NCBI GenBank assembly: GCA_021234155.1
Contig: JAJEKV010000056.1
Span: 5,392,932-5,456,931 of the forward strand
Direction of reading: 5' to 3'
Length of the DNA stretch: 64,000 nt
Source: Isoetes taiwanensis
Lineage: Eukaryota; Streptophyta; Lycopodiopsida; Isoetales; Isoetaceae
Below the pieces are notes generated by a model that ran no database searches, was not told where the DNA came from, and saw only the letters and a program-made list of their open reading frames with translations. The translations under genes were made by a program, and so were the position numbers. Below are positions 21,485 through 33,284 of this stretch, piece after piece; the stretch's first letter is position 1; the number at the start of each line of letters is the position of its first letter.

Positions 21485-21800
21485 GCGACGTCACATTTGA
21501 CGTGACCAGGTCACGTCAACGTCGCGTGTAGGACATCACGTCGCGTATACGTCGCGTGCGACGTTTGACATGACACAGGCGACGTCTACTACCCGCGTCG
21601 CTATAGCGGCGGCATTTGTCATGCCCCGGTGGCTTGTCGGCGGCGCCACGCGTAGGCGGCGTGAGGTCGCAATACCGAATATGCCGTAATGTTACTTTGG
21701 GCCCGTGGTGCCAACGGGTGCATGATGGGGCCGATGGTTATTTATTTGGCGTCGCTGCGGCGTGACATTGCTATAGAAAAATATGTCGTCGCGGCGATTA
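21480..21800. promoter_or_regulatory. CpG-rich tract with palindromic ACGT boxes
   Basis: Unlike its surroundings, this ~320 bp is packed with CG dinucleotides and with CGTCGCG and GACGT words. A perfect inverted repeat with 11-bp arms and a 1-bp centre lies at 21,497-21,519 (TTGACGTGACC, A, GGTCACGTCAA); its TGACGTGA core is the kind of ACGT box bound by plant bZIP factors. It sits directly upstream of the N-terminus of the transposase-like frame, so it may be that element's 5' region or promoter. That role is inferred. Confidence 0.45.
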
Positions 21801-21860
21801 TACGCGATGTCTAATAATTTTGGCTCTCCTTGGAGAATATGGGCTATTTTTTCTAGCTAT

Positions 21861-22950
21861 AAAACTTGGTCCCTAGGGTAAAATCGGCGTTCTGAGTCCA
21901 TTGGAAAAGTCAAATCATGATTTCAGAGAGTGAAAGTTGCACGTCCGTCGCCACGGCCTTCAAGAGAGGACTTTTGGCGCCACCTGCTTCGAGGGGTTTT
22001 AAGGTCCGTGCTCGGGCATCAACAACCCCTCTACTTCAAGACCGCGGGGCAAGGTCATAGTCGTATCGACAAGGATAGAGCCTCAAACGTAAACCACGTG
22101 AATTGCGAGGTTTTTGAAGGGTTTGCATTTTGGGGGCCAATTTTAGTCTTTTGTGCTTGGGGCGTGGTAGAAGCCGCAGATTGAGAACGTGAAGTAAGGA
22201 AACCGCCGGGAATGGAATAGGATGTCCCGCCCCGATGTGGCAATTAGACATTCATAAATTCTTAATTAATGCATAGTATGAAATAAAATTTGGTTTTTGT
22301 CAACTCGCTTCTCAAGTCATCACCAACATATAGGCAAATTTTCGAATTTGGACAAGGTTTAGATCAAAGAGTTAGCATTGAATGGTTAGGAAGCTTTGTT
22401 GTTAGACATTCGGTGGCATCCTTTCCCAAGTCAAACAAGGCGGGACCTTGCGGGGACAACCTTACTAGAGGGGATAGTCAAGACCCTAGGATCTTGGCCC
22501 CAAAAAAAGTTCGAGGCGCCTTTTCCTGGCGGTGCACCCAGGAGGCCGTAGCTAATGACCACCCCGGGGACTCGGTTCCCCTATCCGATCGTTGAATCCT
22601 CCGTTCAAGGGCCCTGCTTCGAGCAAGTAAAACAAATCCAAGATCGGTCCTGGAGAACTTACCAAACCACGAAGCATCGTGCAGGCGACCGTGTAGAAAC
22701 CGAAGTGTTTTGTCATTCGCGCACTGCAGACGCTCCGGATTGGTGATTCAACTTCGCCATATCGTCCAAAATAGTGAAAATATCCTATTGAGCAAGTTAC
22801 ATGGTCAATTTTGCAAAAGAAAGAAACACTTGCACCCTACATAGTAGTATCCAGCATCCACCTCCTAGGCCAATTCACTACGAGTGTGCTAGACATGAGC
22901 TACTTTAGAAGGGCTGGTCTTCTGGCCACAAAACTTGGTCTCCAGGGCAA
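21861..22950 (-). repeat. ~1.1 kb repeat, unit D, inverted
   Basis: A full unit in the opposite direction to A-C. Reverse-complement landmarks run from AAAACTTGGTCCCTAGGG (21,863) past GGATAGAGCCTCAAACGTAA, GATCAAAGAGTTAGCATT, GGGCCCTGCTTCGAGCAAGT and GACCGTGTAGAAACCGAAG to CAAAACTTGGTCTCCAGGGC (22,937). Those last words repeat the start, so the monomer length is about 1.08 kb. It keeps the module at 22,740-22,800 that unit B lacks. Confidence 0.85.
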
Positions 22951-23770
22951 CAAAGCTCTCTTGTGCTTTGTAACCAAACTTTTCAAGCGCAGAATATTTG
23001 CGTGCAAGATTTCCTTTCAGCGAGTTTGTTGGCACTGGGATCGCTCCCTTATTGGTGCTGGAACCGCAGAAGGCTATTTAAGGTAAACAAAAATTGCAAA
23101 GGGCATGGTTTTGTGACTTAGTTGATTAAGTCATTCTCTATCCATTCTTATTCTCTTTTGTTTGCACATCGATTTCCTTTTGCCATCGATATAAAGGCAT
23201 TTAGATAATTTTCCCTTTAATGAATAACAACAATTGTTATGCATCTTATCTTATATTATAATGTTATTGTGTAAGTGTTGGACCCAGCCCTAATTTGGGC
23301 GGCCCAGATTTGATGAAATCAATGGAAGAGATGATGCCACGTCCTAAATTAGACGGCAAAAAAAAAAAAGAAAAAAAAAGGGCACGTAAACCCTAAGAAT
23401 AGCAGCCGATTTCAAGAAAAAGAAGGCAGATTTAGGGTGCTTGATCGAGGATCGGAGGAGCGAGAAGTGGAGGAGGCAGCAGCTGCCAGACTTGCCTGCT
23501 TTACCATAATCTTTTAAAGCATGAATGCTTTGGGGCCTAGCTCCATTTTTTCTCAAGACTGTAGATCCTTGGAGCAGATTTGGCGATGCTTCATGTGATG
23601 CTCCATCTGTATGTGGAGCCCCTTCTCGCCACACCTTGGCCCGGATGATGGGAGGCGGGTAATGGGCCAGCATGTGAGCTGAGCCGAAGTTCGGGGGCTT
23701 CTCTGTTTTTTTTGTCTTTTGTTCGTTCATTGTTCTTTTGATTTAGTCTATTTCTTTTTAATCGTCAGGT

Positions 23771-24190
23771 CAGGAGCAGAGCTTCTCGGTTACTGATGGT
23801 GGATGTTTTGATTCTAGCTCTGATGATGCATCTGCTGCGAAGAGCCCGAATTCTGGCGTAAGATTCATTGGTGTTTTCAACATTGTTTTGACCTAAAGCT
23901 ATTTAACTATAAGCCAAGTCTGGTAGTTAAGAACTGTGGCAATACCATCTCCCAAACTCGAATGGCCTCTGTGCCAATGCTCTTCCTCTTCCGCTTCACC
24001 TCCCTTCCTCAAGTGACTATTGTCCAGTACCTGAGCTATGAGACTTCAAGCTTTGAAAACCATGGTAAGTTTACAATGTCAACATGTGAAGAACATGCCT
24101 GAGTAGCTCTTGGATCTAAATATCTTGATCTTTCTTTTGTAGAGTTTATCAATCTAGGCATCAGTCTTAGATCATCCCCTCTGTTGAGCA
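23771..24190 (+). pseudogene. Exon-like pieces of an unrecognised gene
   Basis: The sequence shows splice-like borders. TTAATCGTCAG precedes a coding-like piece (QSFSVTDGGCFDSSSDDASA) that ends in GGCGTAAGATTC. A second piece, reading LPQVTIVQYLSYETSSFENH, ends at ATGGTAAGTTTAC (24,062), and TTCTTTTGTAG at 24,143 could be the next acceptor. I recognise no family and cannot find a start codon. It may belong with the coding-like block at 24,538-25,197. Confidence 0.3.
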
Positions 24191-24280
24191 CAGTGATTTC
24201 AATTTAAGAGAACCCAGCCCTGGATCATCCCCTCTGTTGAGTACAATGATTTTAAGAACAGTTTATGAGAACCCAGCAAT
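24173..24280 (+). repeat. Tandem duplication, about 50-60 bp
   Basis: GATCATCCCCTCTGTTGAG followed by ACARTGATTT and GAGAACCCAGC occurs twice, at 24,173 and 24,222. It interrupts the exon-like region. Confidence 0.8.
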
Positions 24281-24537
24281 ACAACAGGCCTATTCGTCAA
24301 AAATCGGGACATGGTTGTGATGTCTTAAAAACTTATTTTCCACCGTTAGGCATTTCATGTATGCCATGTCTTTTCTTGCTATGTTATCAATCATCTGCAT
24401 CATATTTAGGGATCAAGCATTTGAAGGCTTATGTTATTTTGCATGTTATTTTGCAGCTTGAAATGGGATTAAAGTGTATGCAGGATGTTCCTAACTAAAG
24501 ACTTGCTCTGTCTTTACATGCATGCCAACGCAAATCA

Positions 24538-25197
24538 ATGGCTCCATTATGGAAAATTCTCCTTCAAAGGGGGGCTTTTGCTATTGAGATCAATGCATGG
24601 CAAGCAATTTTGGCAGAGCTTTAAAACATAAGGATTCAATATGTCTGCTATTTTAAGATCGTTCAAAGAGAAGGTAAATTCTATGAAAGTTCCAATTTTG
24701 CTCAGCTTTCTTTGTATCCACTTTGTTAAATCATTTACGGTAGATCTATATTTCCTTGACAGAGATCTATCACGATGAGATTAGGCGAGAGGAAAAGTAA
24801 AAGAAAACCTCTCTTTTAAAGGAGTGATTTTGGAGCATCCATGTAGGTTTTTTCTCTCGGTTGATGTTCAAGACAATATTGGTTGGTCTTGGAGTTTGGT
24901 TATTGCTATTATAGTTACGTCAAGCAAGACATTTTACATACTCGGATCTTTTCGATGCCTTGGTGGATTCTACAATTTCGTGGCTCAACTATATTTATTA
25001 ATAGTCCATCCACTTTCAATTTGAAAGCATAGATTTAGGCGCTTAATACCATACAAGAGATGGTTAATCACTATATTCTAGGACTGTCAAACCAAGCACT
25101 AGATTTCCTAGCCTATGTACAATTAGCAAAGCAGGAAGAAGACATTCCAAAGCGGGAAAAAGCTTATGCAGGAAGGAAAAGCAGTTCAAGAAAGAGG
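24538..25197 (+). pseudogene. Coding-like exon chain, unrecognised, with stops
   Basis: From the ATG at 24,538 the frame reads MAPLWKILLQRGAFAIEINA and WQAILAEL, then a TAA, then NIRIQYVCYFKIVQRE up to a GTAAATTC donor (24,673). After TTCCTTGACAG (24,764) the next piece reads EIYHDEIRREEK followed by TAA. A further piece near 25,047-25,197 reads IQEMVNHYILGLSNQALDFL and AYVQLAKQEEDIPKREKA, and ends at a possible GTATATTTT donor. The helical, charged composition and the phase-matched splice sites suggest a real gene in decay. I cannot name the family. Confidence 0.4.
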
Positions 25198-25779
25198 TAT
25201 ATTTTAAACAATGTTCTAATTTTTGATAGATAACTATAGTTATTGTAACAGTTGCTATACCTTAGTGAAGTCTGAGTTGCCATGCTTAGTGAATTTTAAG
25301 TGAATTCTATGCAATATAATATTGTGCAAACATGAAAGTCGTTTATTCTATTCATGAAATATACTTCTTGATGGTCTTGCTGAAACAGTGAGTGACTGTC
25401 TTCCGAAGTTGTGGATATCCAGTGTTCTAGAGTAATGACATAGTTTTTTTATGGAGTCTCATCGACCTTTAATTAATTTCCCTTCAAGTGGCCTTTTTTT
25501 GCACGCCTAGGCATTCTACGATGTTGCAAGATGGGATGCTTTTCTTTACTAAGAAGTTCCTTCTTGCAAGAGTTAGTTATGAAGCATTTGCAAATGTTGC
25601 ATTCATAAAAGTGCAACTAACAACATATGTATATACATAAATTATGGTCATTCATCCATGGATTTTGGAAATAGGTGGCATAGATGTCATCATTTAGCAG
25701 AGAGGTGGACCAGGACTATGTCCAAGAACTATGTCTAATACAAGTGAAAAATCTTCAATATATTCTAATACTACTTCAT

Positions 25780-26120
25780 AGGATGAGATCTAGACAATAA
25801 TACATAATATGAATTGAACTGAGGACGAGATCTAGACCACATTTACAAAGAATGCACCAAGACAATAATACATAGTATGAATTGAATTGAGTAAGGATTC
25901 TTGGCAAGTTTTCAACTTTAACCCAACAATGTTATGCTTGGTTGCTATAGACAATTACGACAAATAATGGTGTTCATATCGACGAATAATGGTGTTTTTA
26001 GAAACTTAGAATCATTATTGGCAAGTTTTCAACTTAGCCCAGCAACATTGGGCTTGGTTGCTATAGACAATTATGGCAGCTATAGGCAAATCTAGAATCA
26101 TTATCTGCACTCTCAAAATT
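25780..26120 (+). repeat. Local direct repeats
   Basis: AGACAATAATACATARTATG occurs at 25,791 and 25,860. A ~115 bp unit with GGCAAGTTTTCAACTT, CCCARCAA and GCTTGGTTGCTATAGACAAT occurs at 25,903 and 26,020. The second unit holds a small hairpin (AGCCCA/TGGGCT) like the one in the Helitron-like end 400 bp downstream. Confidence 0.75.
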
Positions 26121-26439
26121 TCTTACCTATGCATCTCAATATAGCTATTTCATTATAATACTATGCATGTTGTTCTTGACACACTTAGACTAATGCAATC
26201 CTAATAGTGTTATTTCATTACAAGGCCATTACCATGGACGTTCTCCAATACCCGTTGCATTATAAAAGGGCAATGTACAACTACACATCAAAAATACCGA
26301 AATTAACCGATAATGATTCAAACAAAAGAAAGATGGAAAATATACAACACATTATGGCTCCAAGAAATTGGATTTCATTTGTGAAGTATTGGCAAGGTAT
26401 AAGATTATACTCTGTCAGGTCATTTACATTCCCACTCTA

Positions 26440-26469
26440 TGCCCAGCAACGCTGGGCACCCTTACTAGT
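26440..26469 (+). mobile_element. Helitron-like 3' terminus
   Basis: A perfect 8-bp hairpin (TGCCCAGC, AAC, GCTGGGCA; 26,440-26,458) is followed six bases later by CTAGT (26,465-26,469) and then T. A GC hairpin just before a CTRRT end, inserted before T, is the signature of Helitron rolling-circle transposons. I could not find a matching TC... 5' end upstream, so the element's length and autonomy are unknown. No Rep/helicase sequence is visible nearby. Confidence 0.55.
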
Positions 26470-27369
26470 TTTAATTAATGTTAATGGTGGTTATGTATCG
26501 ACCAATATGTCAAAAACGACCATCATATCTTTGAATATACTAAGATAAGATGTCAAAAAACCCAACTCTGTGATTGACAAATTGCCCCTTAATAGGAGCA
26601 ACCCAAAAACGTACGAATTGCCCCTTTTGATAGGAACAACTAAAAAACGATCATACTACTTTGTGGAGCTTTAATAAACAAAATTAATGCATTTATCTAT
26701 GCTTGTGTGAGACAACAAATATAATATGAAAGCAATATTTAGAGGATCCAATGTAAGATAAGACGCAACAAAGCAATGTTAATGTGGTGGTAATATGTCC
26801 AATCACAATCATATGTTAATGTGGTGTGTTCATCACATCACATGTCCAGTCACAATCATATGCTGCCAAGGTAGCATAAGATAAAGATGCCACTTTATTG
26901 AATTTGCAGGGAAAAAGAAGGGATTGATGCATATCAAGGTGACCGACAAAACCTTGGCACATAGTACGGTCATCCAGTATTGCTCTTGCAACAGTTCTTT
27001 AAGAAAGGTCATCCTTAAAAGTTGTTGAGGACTGGTCCGTTCCCAATCTATGTGCATTAGAAGATGAAATCCGTTGTCAAATACTGCAAGAAAATATCTC
27101 AATTCCTTTCGCTGAAGTTCATTTGCACAATACAAACTTAGTGTTTAGTTGTACAATCCTTCTTAAAGTAACTCGGTGTTCAGCTGCTGAATCCTTCTTG
27201 GAGTAAGTGTTGATTGTATGAGCCTCATAGTTAAGTCGCATGATAGTTTGAAATCCACGGTTGGGTTCTACTTCTTTGGTTTGGATTTTGGATTACCCTT
27301 ATTCAAATATTGTGATGTACTCTGGTTAAGTAGGATTGGGAATATATGTTAATACTTTTGTTAACTTAA

Positions 27370-30300
27370 CTAGAAATCAGTTCTGATGTACACCATGAGC
27401 ATCTCTGTAGCAGCAGGAATGCCAAACTGGCACAAACATAAGTATATCGCAATGCAAATCGTAAAAGCAACCACCAATTTTACTGCATCTGGAGTTCCAT
27501 TAAGTAACAGTATCTCGTCCTCCTCACTTTTCAAAGGCATATTCTGTTCAATAGCAGGAGCCACGAGCATGCCAAAGATACCACCAGTTACCATAGCTCC
27601 AATGTGCGACCTGTGCAGCCACAACCAACTATTAGAATAGTGCAAAATAAGCTCTAGAAGTTTTTGTACTGCCAATAATCCATACACTGGTCTCTTTATA
27701 GGGCCATAAGTTTTATCTTGAACTAAAGAACATTTTTGTGGCAGTGTTTATTGAATCTGTAAATGTTAAATCTAAGGCAGGAGAGAGAGACTGCTGTTTT
27801 TGAAAAACTGGAAACTGCCCATCAGTTTAACTGACTGCATCCTACTCAAGTGCCTCTAACGTATTATGTCATGTTCTCATCAGGTTGAGCCCTTGGATAC
27901 TCCAAAGAAAATAATCCAAAAATGAATTTCACATAAAGTCCTCGGAATTTGAGGACCCAATGTTCGATAATAGGATCCTGCAGATAGAAACCCATGAAAC
28001 ATTTCCAATATCTGGTTGTGTTGACGAGTCGGTTTCCAAGCTGGGCGTCATTTGCGATATCTTAACCAGCAGATATCTTAACCAGCTTGGCTTTCTGTTC
28101 CACGGACCGGCAAAAATCATGACTGTAAACGATCTGTACTAGATGGTCCTAAACAGATTCTATTCCAGATTGTCTGGCAGCTAGAACAAAACTTTGAAAA
28201 CGGTGGATAAATCGCTACCACTCATCAATTGGAGGAGAATCTGAAAGTGCCACAAATATTGCAGCCACTGTAAGAATCTTTTGTAACAACTCACTGTTGA
28301 AATTTCTACCAAACATGCGCTGATTCTTTACAAAAGGAATGCAATCCAAGCGCCAACCAAAGCAAAAAACTGGAGCCTGCAATGGTGAAAGTTATTATAG
28401 GAAATGCTTTAAGAAAAGATTTGCTGCATATTATAGGCAAGTGCTTACAGTCCTCCAACTGCTGCACCCGTGCTATGCAAGAAGCTAAATAGATTGCCAA
28501 ATATTCCCCGAGAAAATATACCATAAAAAATCCTATTGGTCCATAGACGTATTATTCAACTTGTGGGCCCAAAGTGAGTAGAGCCCACGAGCCAAGACCA
28601 ATATGAAGTAAGCTAGAGTGCTGCAAAAAATAAACAATGAAATACTTGTGAGCTGATGGCGAAGACATGGATCTCTAAAATGAGAATGTAAATATTTAAA
28701 TTTAGCATTCATCTAGGATATCATTCACTGTATCCCTTATTTGAGATTGTAGTTTATAGCATAAGTAGAATTAGGCTCAAGGGAGAAACACAAATACAAC
28801 CAACTCTATTGCATCTTTGTTTTAATTTTTACACAATCATTAACTTAATTTCAATATCAAGTGAAGGCTGAAGCTCAAAAACATATTGCCAGTAAACAGA
28901 TCAGGCCACGACAAATAATAGAATCATGCACATGCTATGAACTTACAAGGAACATTGGAGTGATCAACCTCCACCACTGCCCATCCAAAATAAGCTCGTT
29001 AACCTTTGCTCCATAAAGGAAAGGCAATGAAGCATCTCCAATTCCTGGTATCTCTTGTGGGCTTGCTAGACCAAAGAGATAGATTGCAATATTCAACGCC
29101 ACTAGCGCATTACTGCCATATTAGGCATCCAGGAAAAAGGTAAGAAACCAGCATCACTTATAAAAACCTCTTTTTAATTACAAACAGCACAATCAAGCAT
29201 TCAATAAAAATTAGTTACAGAAATTGCGAATGCCTGCAAGAATGGTAGTGTCAGATTTGCATCCCCAATTGGAGGCTCATAAGAGTACATTTCAGAAAGC
29301 AGATTAAAATTTCCTCCTTTTTTTAGTATCTCTTTTGCCAAATTTTATCCTACTTGCCATATTCCTCAGGAACTTTTTGAAAATATTTGGACGAATATGT
29401 ATTGATTATCCATTCCTTAAAGAAAAGAACGAAAGCTGTCAGCATGATATCCACATGCCGCTGTCATTCCCTAATAAGAGACCTTGTAAGAAGCTCCCCA
29501 ACTATGCTTAACTGGTTCAGGTATTTAAAGAGGTTTGCCCCTTATTCAGTTCGTCTTCAACAGTCTATGTTTGTCATGAGCCATAGTTAACAGAGAAATG
29601 CATCTCACAGAAACTGATTGCGAGACAATAGCTAATTTATCAAGCTCACCAGTCAATAATGAGCTAGAATCTTACACAGCATAAGAAGCCCTTTGTAGTC
29701 TTTCTTTTAAAATGCCTTCATCTTGATTCGTACGTTTTGAAGGAGCTTCCAGAGGTACATTCCGCTTCAAAGCTCCCTCCAATTCTTTCAAAATGTTTAA
29801 GAGTTCTTCTTCTCTCACATCTTTGACTTGGGTAACTGATACCTGATCCTTCTCTCTTAGTTGTTTATCCTTCTCTACTACAGTGCCTGCATGGGAGATT
29901 ACATCAGATACATACATTTCCTAGATGCAAAAGTAAAGAAGGATATATATTTTTTCCTAAATGTAAAGAAAGAGCAAGTACTTGGGAATGATCATACTCA
30001 CGAAAGTCTCCAGAAATAGTTTTCTAGACACATAAAAGATTATAACTTTCCTCAGCAAATAGAATATCTGAGACCCTCGGATTTTAACCAGAAGGGATGT
30101 GTTGAAATCTCAATGATGAATGGTGAACCACTATAGAACCTCAAAGGAACCACTGTACTGATGCATATTGGCAGGTACTTATTTCTACAGTGAAGTCTAT
30201 TAAACAACTTGCTAGTTCAGACTTATATCTTTTATTGGAGAATCAAATGAGAACATTGCCTAACTGCAATAAATTAAGTTTTTCTCTGTTACAACATTTA

Positions 30301-30840
30301 TTAAACAGTTTCATGAATTGCTGATTAGCACAGAAATAAGACTGCTTACTTACCAATGGGTGGCACTCGCAATTTCTCAAAGTAGGCATCAAGCGCATTT
30401 AGACCTTGTGAAGGGTTCTGTCCAATGATCTCATTATTTGAGACAGATGATCTGTTTTCTAGATAATTTGGACCAATGGAGCTCCTTTGAGTACTTTTGC
30501 CATTTCCATGCAGCTTATCAAAATACATATCTAACGCTTTTAGACCCCCATGTATGGATGTGTCTTTCTCCTCTGTTTCTTCAGATATGATAGTCTTTCC
30601 ATCAACTTCACCATGCTTGCAAGATAATGGAAGGAACTTTTGAGATGGAAATTGTCTCATTCTTTTTATGATAAATTTATGTCCCAAACACTGTGGATTG
30701 ATATAAAAGCAACGATAAACCCCTGTTCTGCCAGAAGTAGAATGTGTGCATGCTCTGAAATATCTGGGCTGCCATGAAGACGAATCACTGCAGCTTTGCC
30801 CATACTGAGAGCGCGCACTAATGTTATAGATGGTTGTCAT
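27370..30840 (-). CDS. Rhomboid-like plastid membrane protein (six exons, frame damaged)
   Basis: Exons on the - strand: 30,840-30,354, 29,886-29,676, 29,112-28,947, 28,620-28,449, 28,376-28,219 and 27,610-27,370. All junctions are GT-AG, and the phases join correctly across exons 1-4 and 5-6. The ATG at 30,840 opens a Ser/Arg-rich N-terminus that suits a plastid transit peptide, then two LxALDxYFxKL repeats. The rhomboid fold follows: ALVALNIAIYLFGLASP, LPFLYGAKVNELILDGQWWR, LITPMFL, HSSLLHIGLGSWALLTLGPQ, FALVGAW, PPIDEWSHIGAMVTGG. Rhomboids are intramembrane serine proteases, but I see no GxSG serine where it should lie (end of exon 4 to start of exon 5). Exon 4 has an in-frame TAA (28,552-28,554) and a likely lost base near 28,513; exon 5 has a shift near 28,335. 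Either the gene is dying or the assembly has errors. Confidence 0.8.
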
Positions 30841-30999
30841 GTTTATTCCAAATGTTTCTGTAGGAGAAAATTCACGGGAAAGGCAAGATTTAATACAACC
30901 AATTTTCTAAGTTGCACGTAAACGAGCATACAGATGATCTCAGCAAGATATCTAGAACGTCCCTAAATATACATCGATGCATCAAATTTCATATTGAAA

Positions 31000-32240
31000 T
31001 TCAGAAACACAACAATAGATACATGTGAGGCTATCTAGCTGAATTTTAAAATGCCATCAAGCACACTTATCTAGAAGAATTTTACTTGCAACAAGAGATT
31101 TAAAAAAAAAAACCCGTAAAAGCTCACCGCTGCAGTAATGACAGGCCTCCAGCCCAATATGAGAAAACGTCGGAATTGTATGAATGTGCCGCCCACCCAA
31201 TGAAGCAAAATTTTGGAGCTAAGCAGTGGCTAGGATGAGGCAGCCATGTAGGAGTTGCATAATCCTAAATGGAATGACATTGAAAACAACCCGGTCAATT
31301 AAGCCTTACATTTTCAATTCTTCGTTGGTTTTATCCAGGAGAATAAAAATCTGGCATTCTTAGCCGCCACATCAGCTCCCCTGGAGTTTGCTTCTGCTCC
31401 CCATTGGAGCATTCAAGATCTCACGCATTTTTGTATTTGCTAAGAAATACTCATGTTTGTCTATACGGAATACGAGATGCGCAAGTCGCGTACAATGTCA
31501 CGTACGTACTTACAAAATCAGTAACAAAAAAACACTATCAATAAATCCATTTTTATCACTAAATCCTGCCCTTTCGGTCAGGACCAATCTAGGATATACC
31601 ATCTCATCCAGGCTAAATCCTAGCCATTATGATTGGAACCAAGAACTGGAATACCAACAATATAAAATACGTCCAAAACAAATAAACTTAAGCATTGGAT
31701 ACATAATGGTCATCCTTAATGTACACACTATACATTAACAATTGGCAGCTTACATGGTTCTCGCCATTATTCGTATTACTTAACTAACTATGAATAGCTA
31801 ATGTGAAGAGCAATTACTTGTAAGCAACTATTTGTAAGCTCCTTTTTGTTCTAGAATTGGCAGACAGGCTAGAAATTTGTCTCCTAGCTGCCACAGTTTC
31901 AGCAGATGCAAAATATGCAATTGGAGTGCTTAGAGAAGTCTCCGTAGAGGTTGCATTATATTTGATAGAATGTATGTACTAATGAAGAGTAGGAAAACAA
32001 ATAAAGGCACTAACAAACAGCTAATAGACTACCAAAATTGAATACCTCTCTAATGTGGCTTAACTGTTGCTAATGAAGAGTAGGAAAAGAAATAAAGGCG
32101 TTAACAAACAACCAAAAGGGAATACCTCTCTGACGTAGCTTAGGTGTTTATATACACACCTAGACATATATAATACAATATGCTGAGTCATCTACCTCTA
32201 AGTTAGAGGATAAAGAGAGTTGAGCTGTAGAAATAAGATA
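31000..32240. other. Upstream region of the rhomboid-like gene, nothing else recognised
   Basis: AT-rich sequence upstream of the - strand gene, which probably holds its promoter and any 5' UTR exon. I cannot place a TATA box with confidence. A + frame at 31,388-31,738 is unrecognised. TAATGAAGAGTAGGAAAA occurs twice at 31,980-32,090, with matching flanks (AACAAATAAAGGC...AATACCTCTCT), a ~90 bp direct repeat. Confidence 0.4.
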
Positions 32241-32253
32241 AAGTAGAATTATT

Positions 32254-32320
32254 CTCTACAAGAAATTTATCGCGGTGGCAAAGGCCGCCACGAATATTTG
32301 TTTAGTTCCAAACTTGTGCG
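32254..32320 (+). mobile_element. Possible CACTA-type transposon terminus remnant
   Basis: CTCTACAAGAAATTTATCGC followed by GGTGGCAAAGGCCGCCACGA resembles the CACTACAAGAAA ends and GC-hairpin subterminal repeats of plant En/Spm elements, with the first base pairs altered. I find no partner end or transposase, so this is only suggestive. Confidence 0.3.
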
Positions 32321-32639
32321 AAAACCACTATTAATGTCCATGTTTAATATATTCGTCAACCAGATTTGCATGGTAATTGGCAATACGTGGCACATGATTA
32401 CCAGTGCTCTTGTATTCTAACTCTAATTTAGAATTTTTCGAAATAGAAAATGGAGTTTAGTCTTTAAAAAAAGTTGATCAATTGTACTGTGCATAAGAAT
32501 GCGTTCCTGTACTTTTTGTTACTCGATATATACATGATTCATAACTTTCTGTTGCTCACTTTATAGATGATGCATGACACATCAAACTTCAATTAGAGTT
32601 ATCAACTGTAGATTTAACATCAACTATAACTGAAAATGC

Positions 32640-32770
32640 TTCATCATCATCAGAATGATATTTTTGCGAATAGTATAAGTTACGAAACAAATCCAAGATG
32701 AGCTCCAATACCACGTCTTTTGACACAAACACTGGTGAGTTAGCAAAGGTGCCAACCCACCATTCATAGA
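32640..32770 (+). repeat. Dispersed repeat, copy 1 (pair at 58,955)
   Basis: AGAATGATATTTTTGCGAAT, CCAATACC and ACACAAA...GAGTTA words, then CCACCATTC, match 58,955-59,090 in order with many differences. Weaker similarity extends left in both copies (ATTCTAACTCTAATT at 32,415 and 58,808). Confidence 0.65.
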
Positions 32771-33284
32771 AGTCACCTAGCTTATCTCAATAATGTACTC
32801 TTCTTTTATCTGTGCCTGTTTTCGCCGCCTCCACACTCTGTTTCTGCCCAATGCCCATCTGTGTTGAATCTGGCCTTGAATCCAGCAGCATTGAATACCA
32901 TTTCTTCCATGCTCTATGTCTGAAACCCTTAAGTGCGGAAGCAACAGACCTCCTGGAATCAAGCCTAGAATATGTTGTATTATTTGTTGCATTTTTGTTG
33001 TGGTATTAATATGTTATATTATTTGTGGTATTTTGGATGTCTTCAATTTTATTGATTTTTTGTTCATGATTAGGATGTTGTTGAGTTGCTTGAAGGAGGT
33101 GTAGACGTTGAAGAATCTAGCAAAGTCTTGTCGCAAAGTCTCTCGACCATATTATAAAAGCCTTAGAAAGGTGATACAAAATTTTGCGTAAATTTTTTTC
33201 TTGCATTATTTAAGTTTGCTAGAGTTTGTGTATCTTAATTGCGTATTAATTTATGTATGTAATTACAAAATCTTTTCTTTACAG

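Noticed and set aside
26833-27135. 100-codon - frame just downstream of the rhomboid-like gene
   Set aside because: There is no rhomboid or other similarity. It may be 3' UTR or intergenic, and coding cannot be supported.
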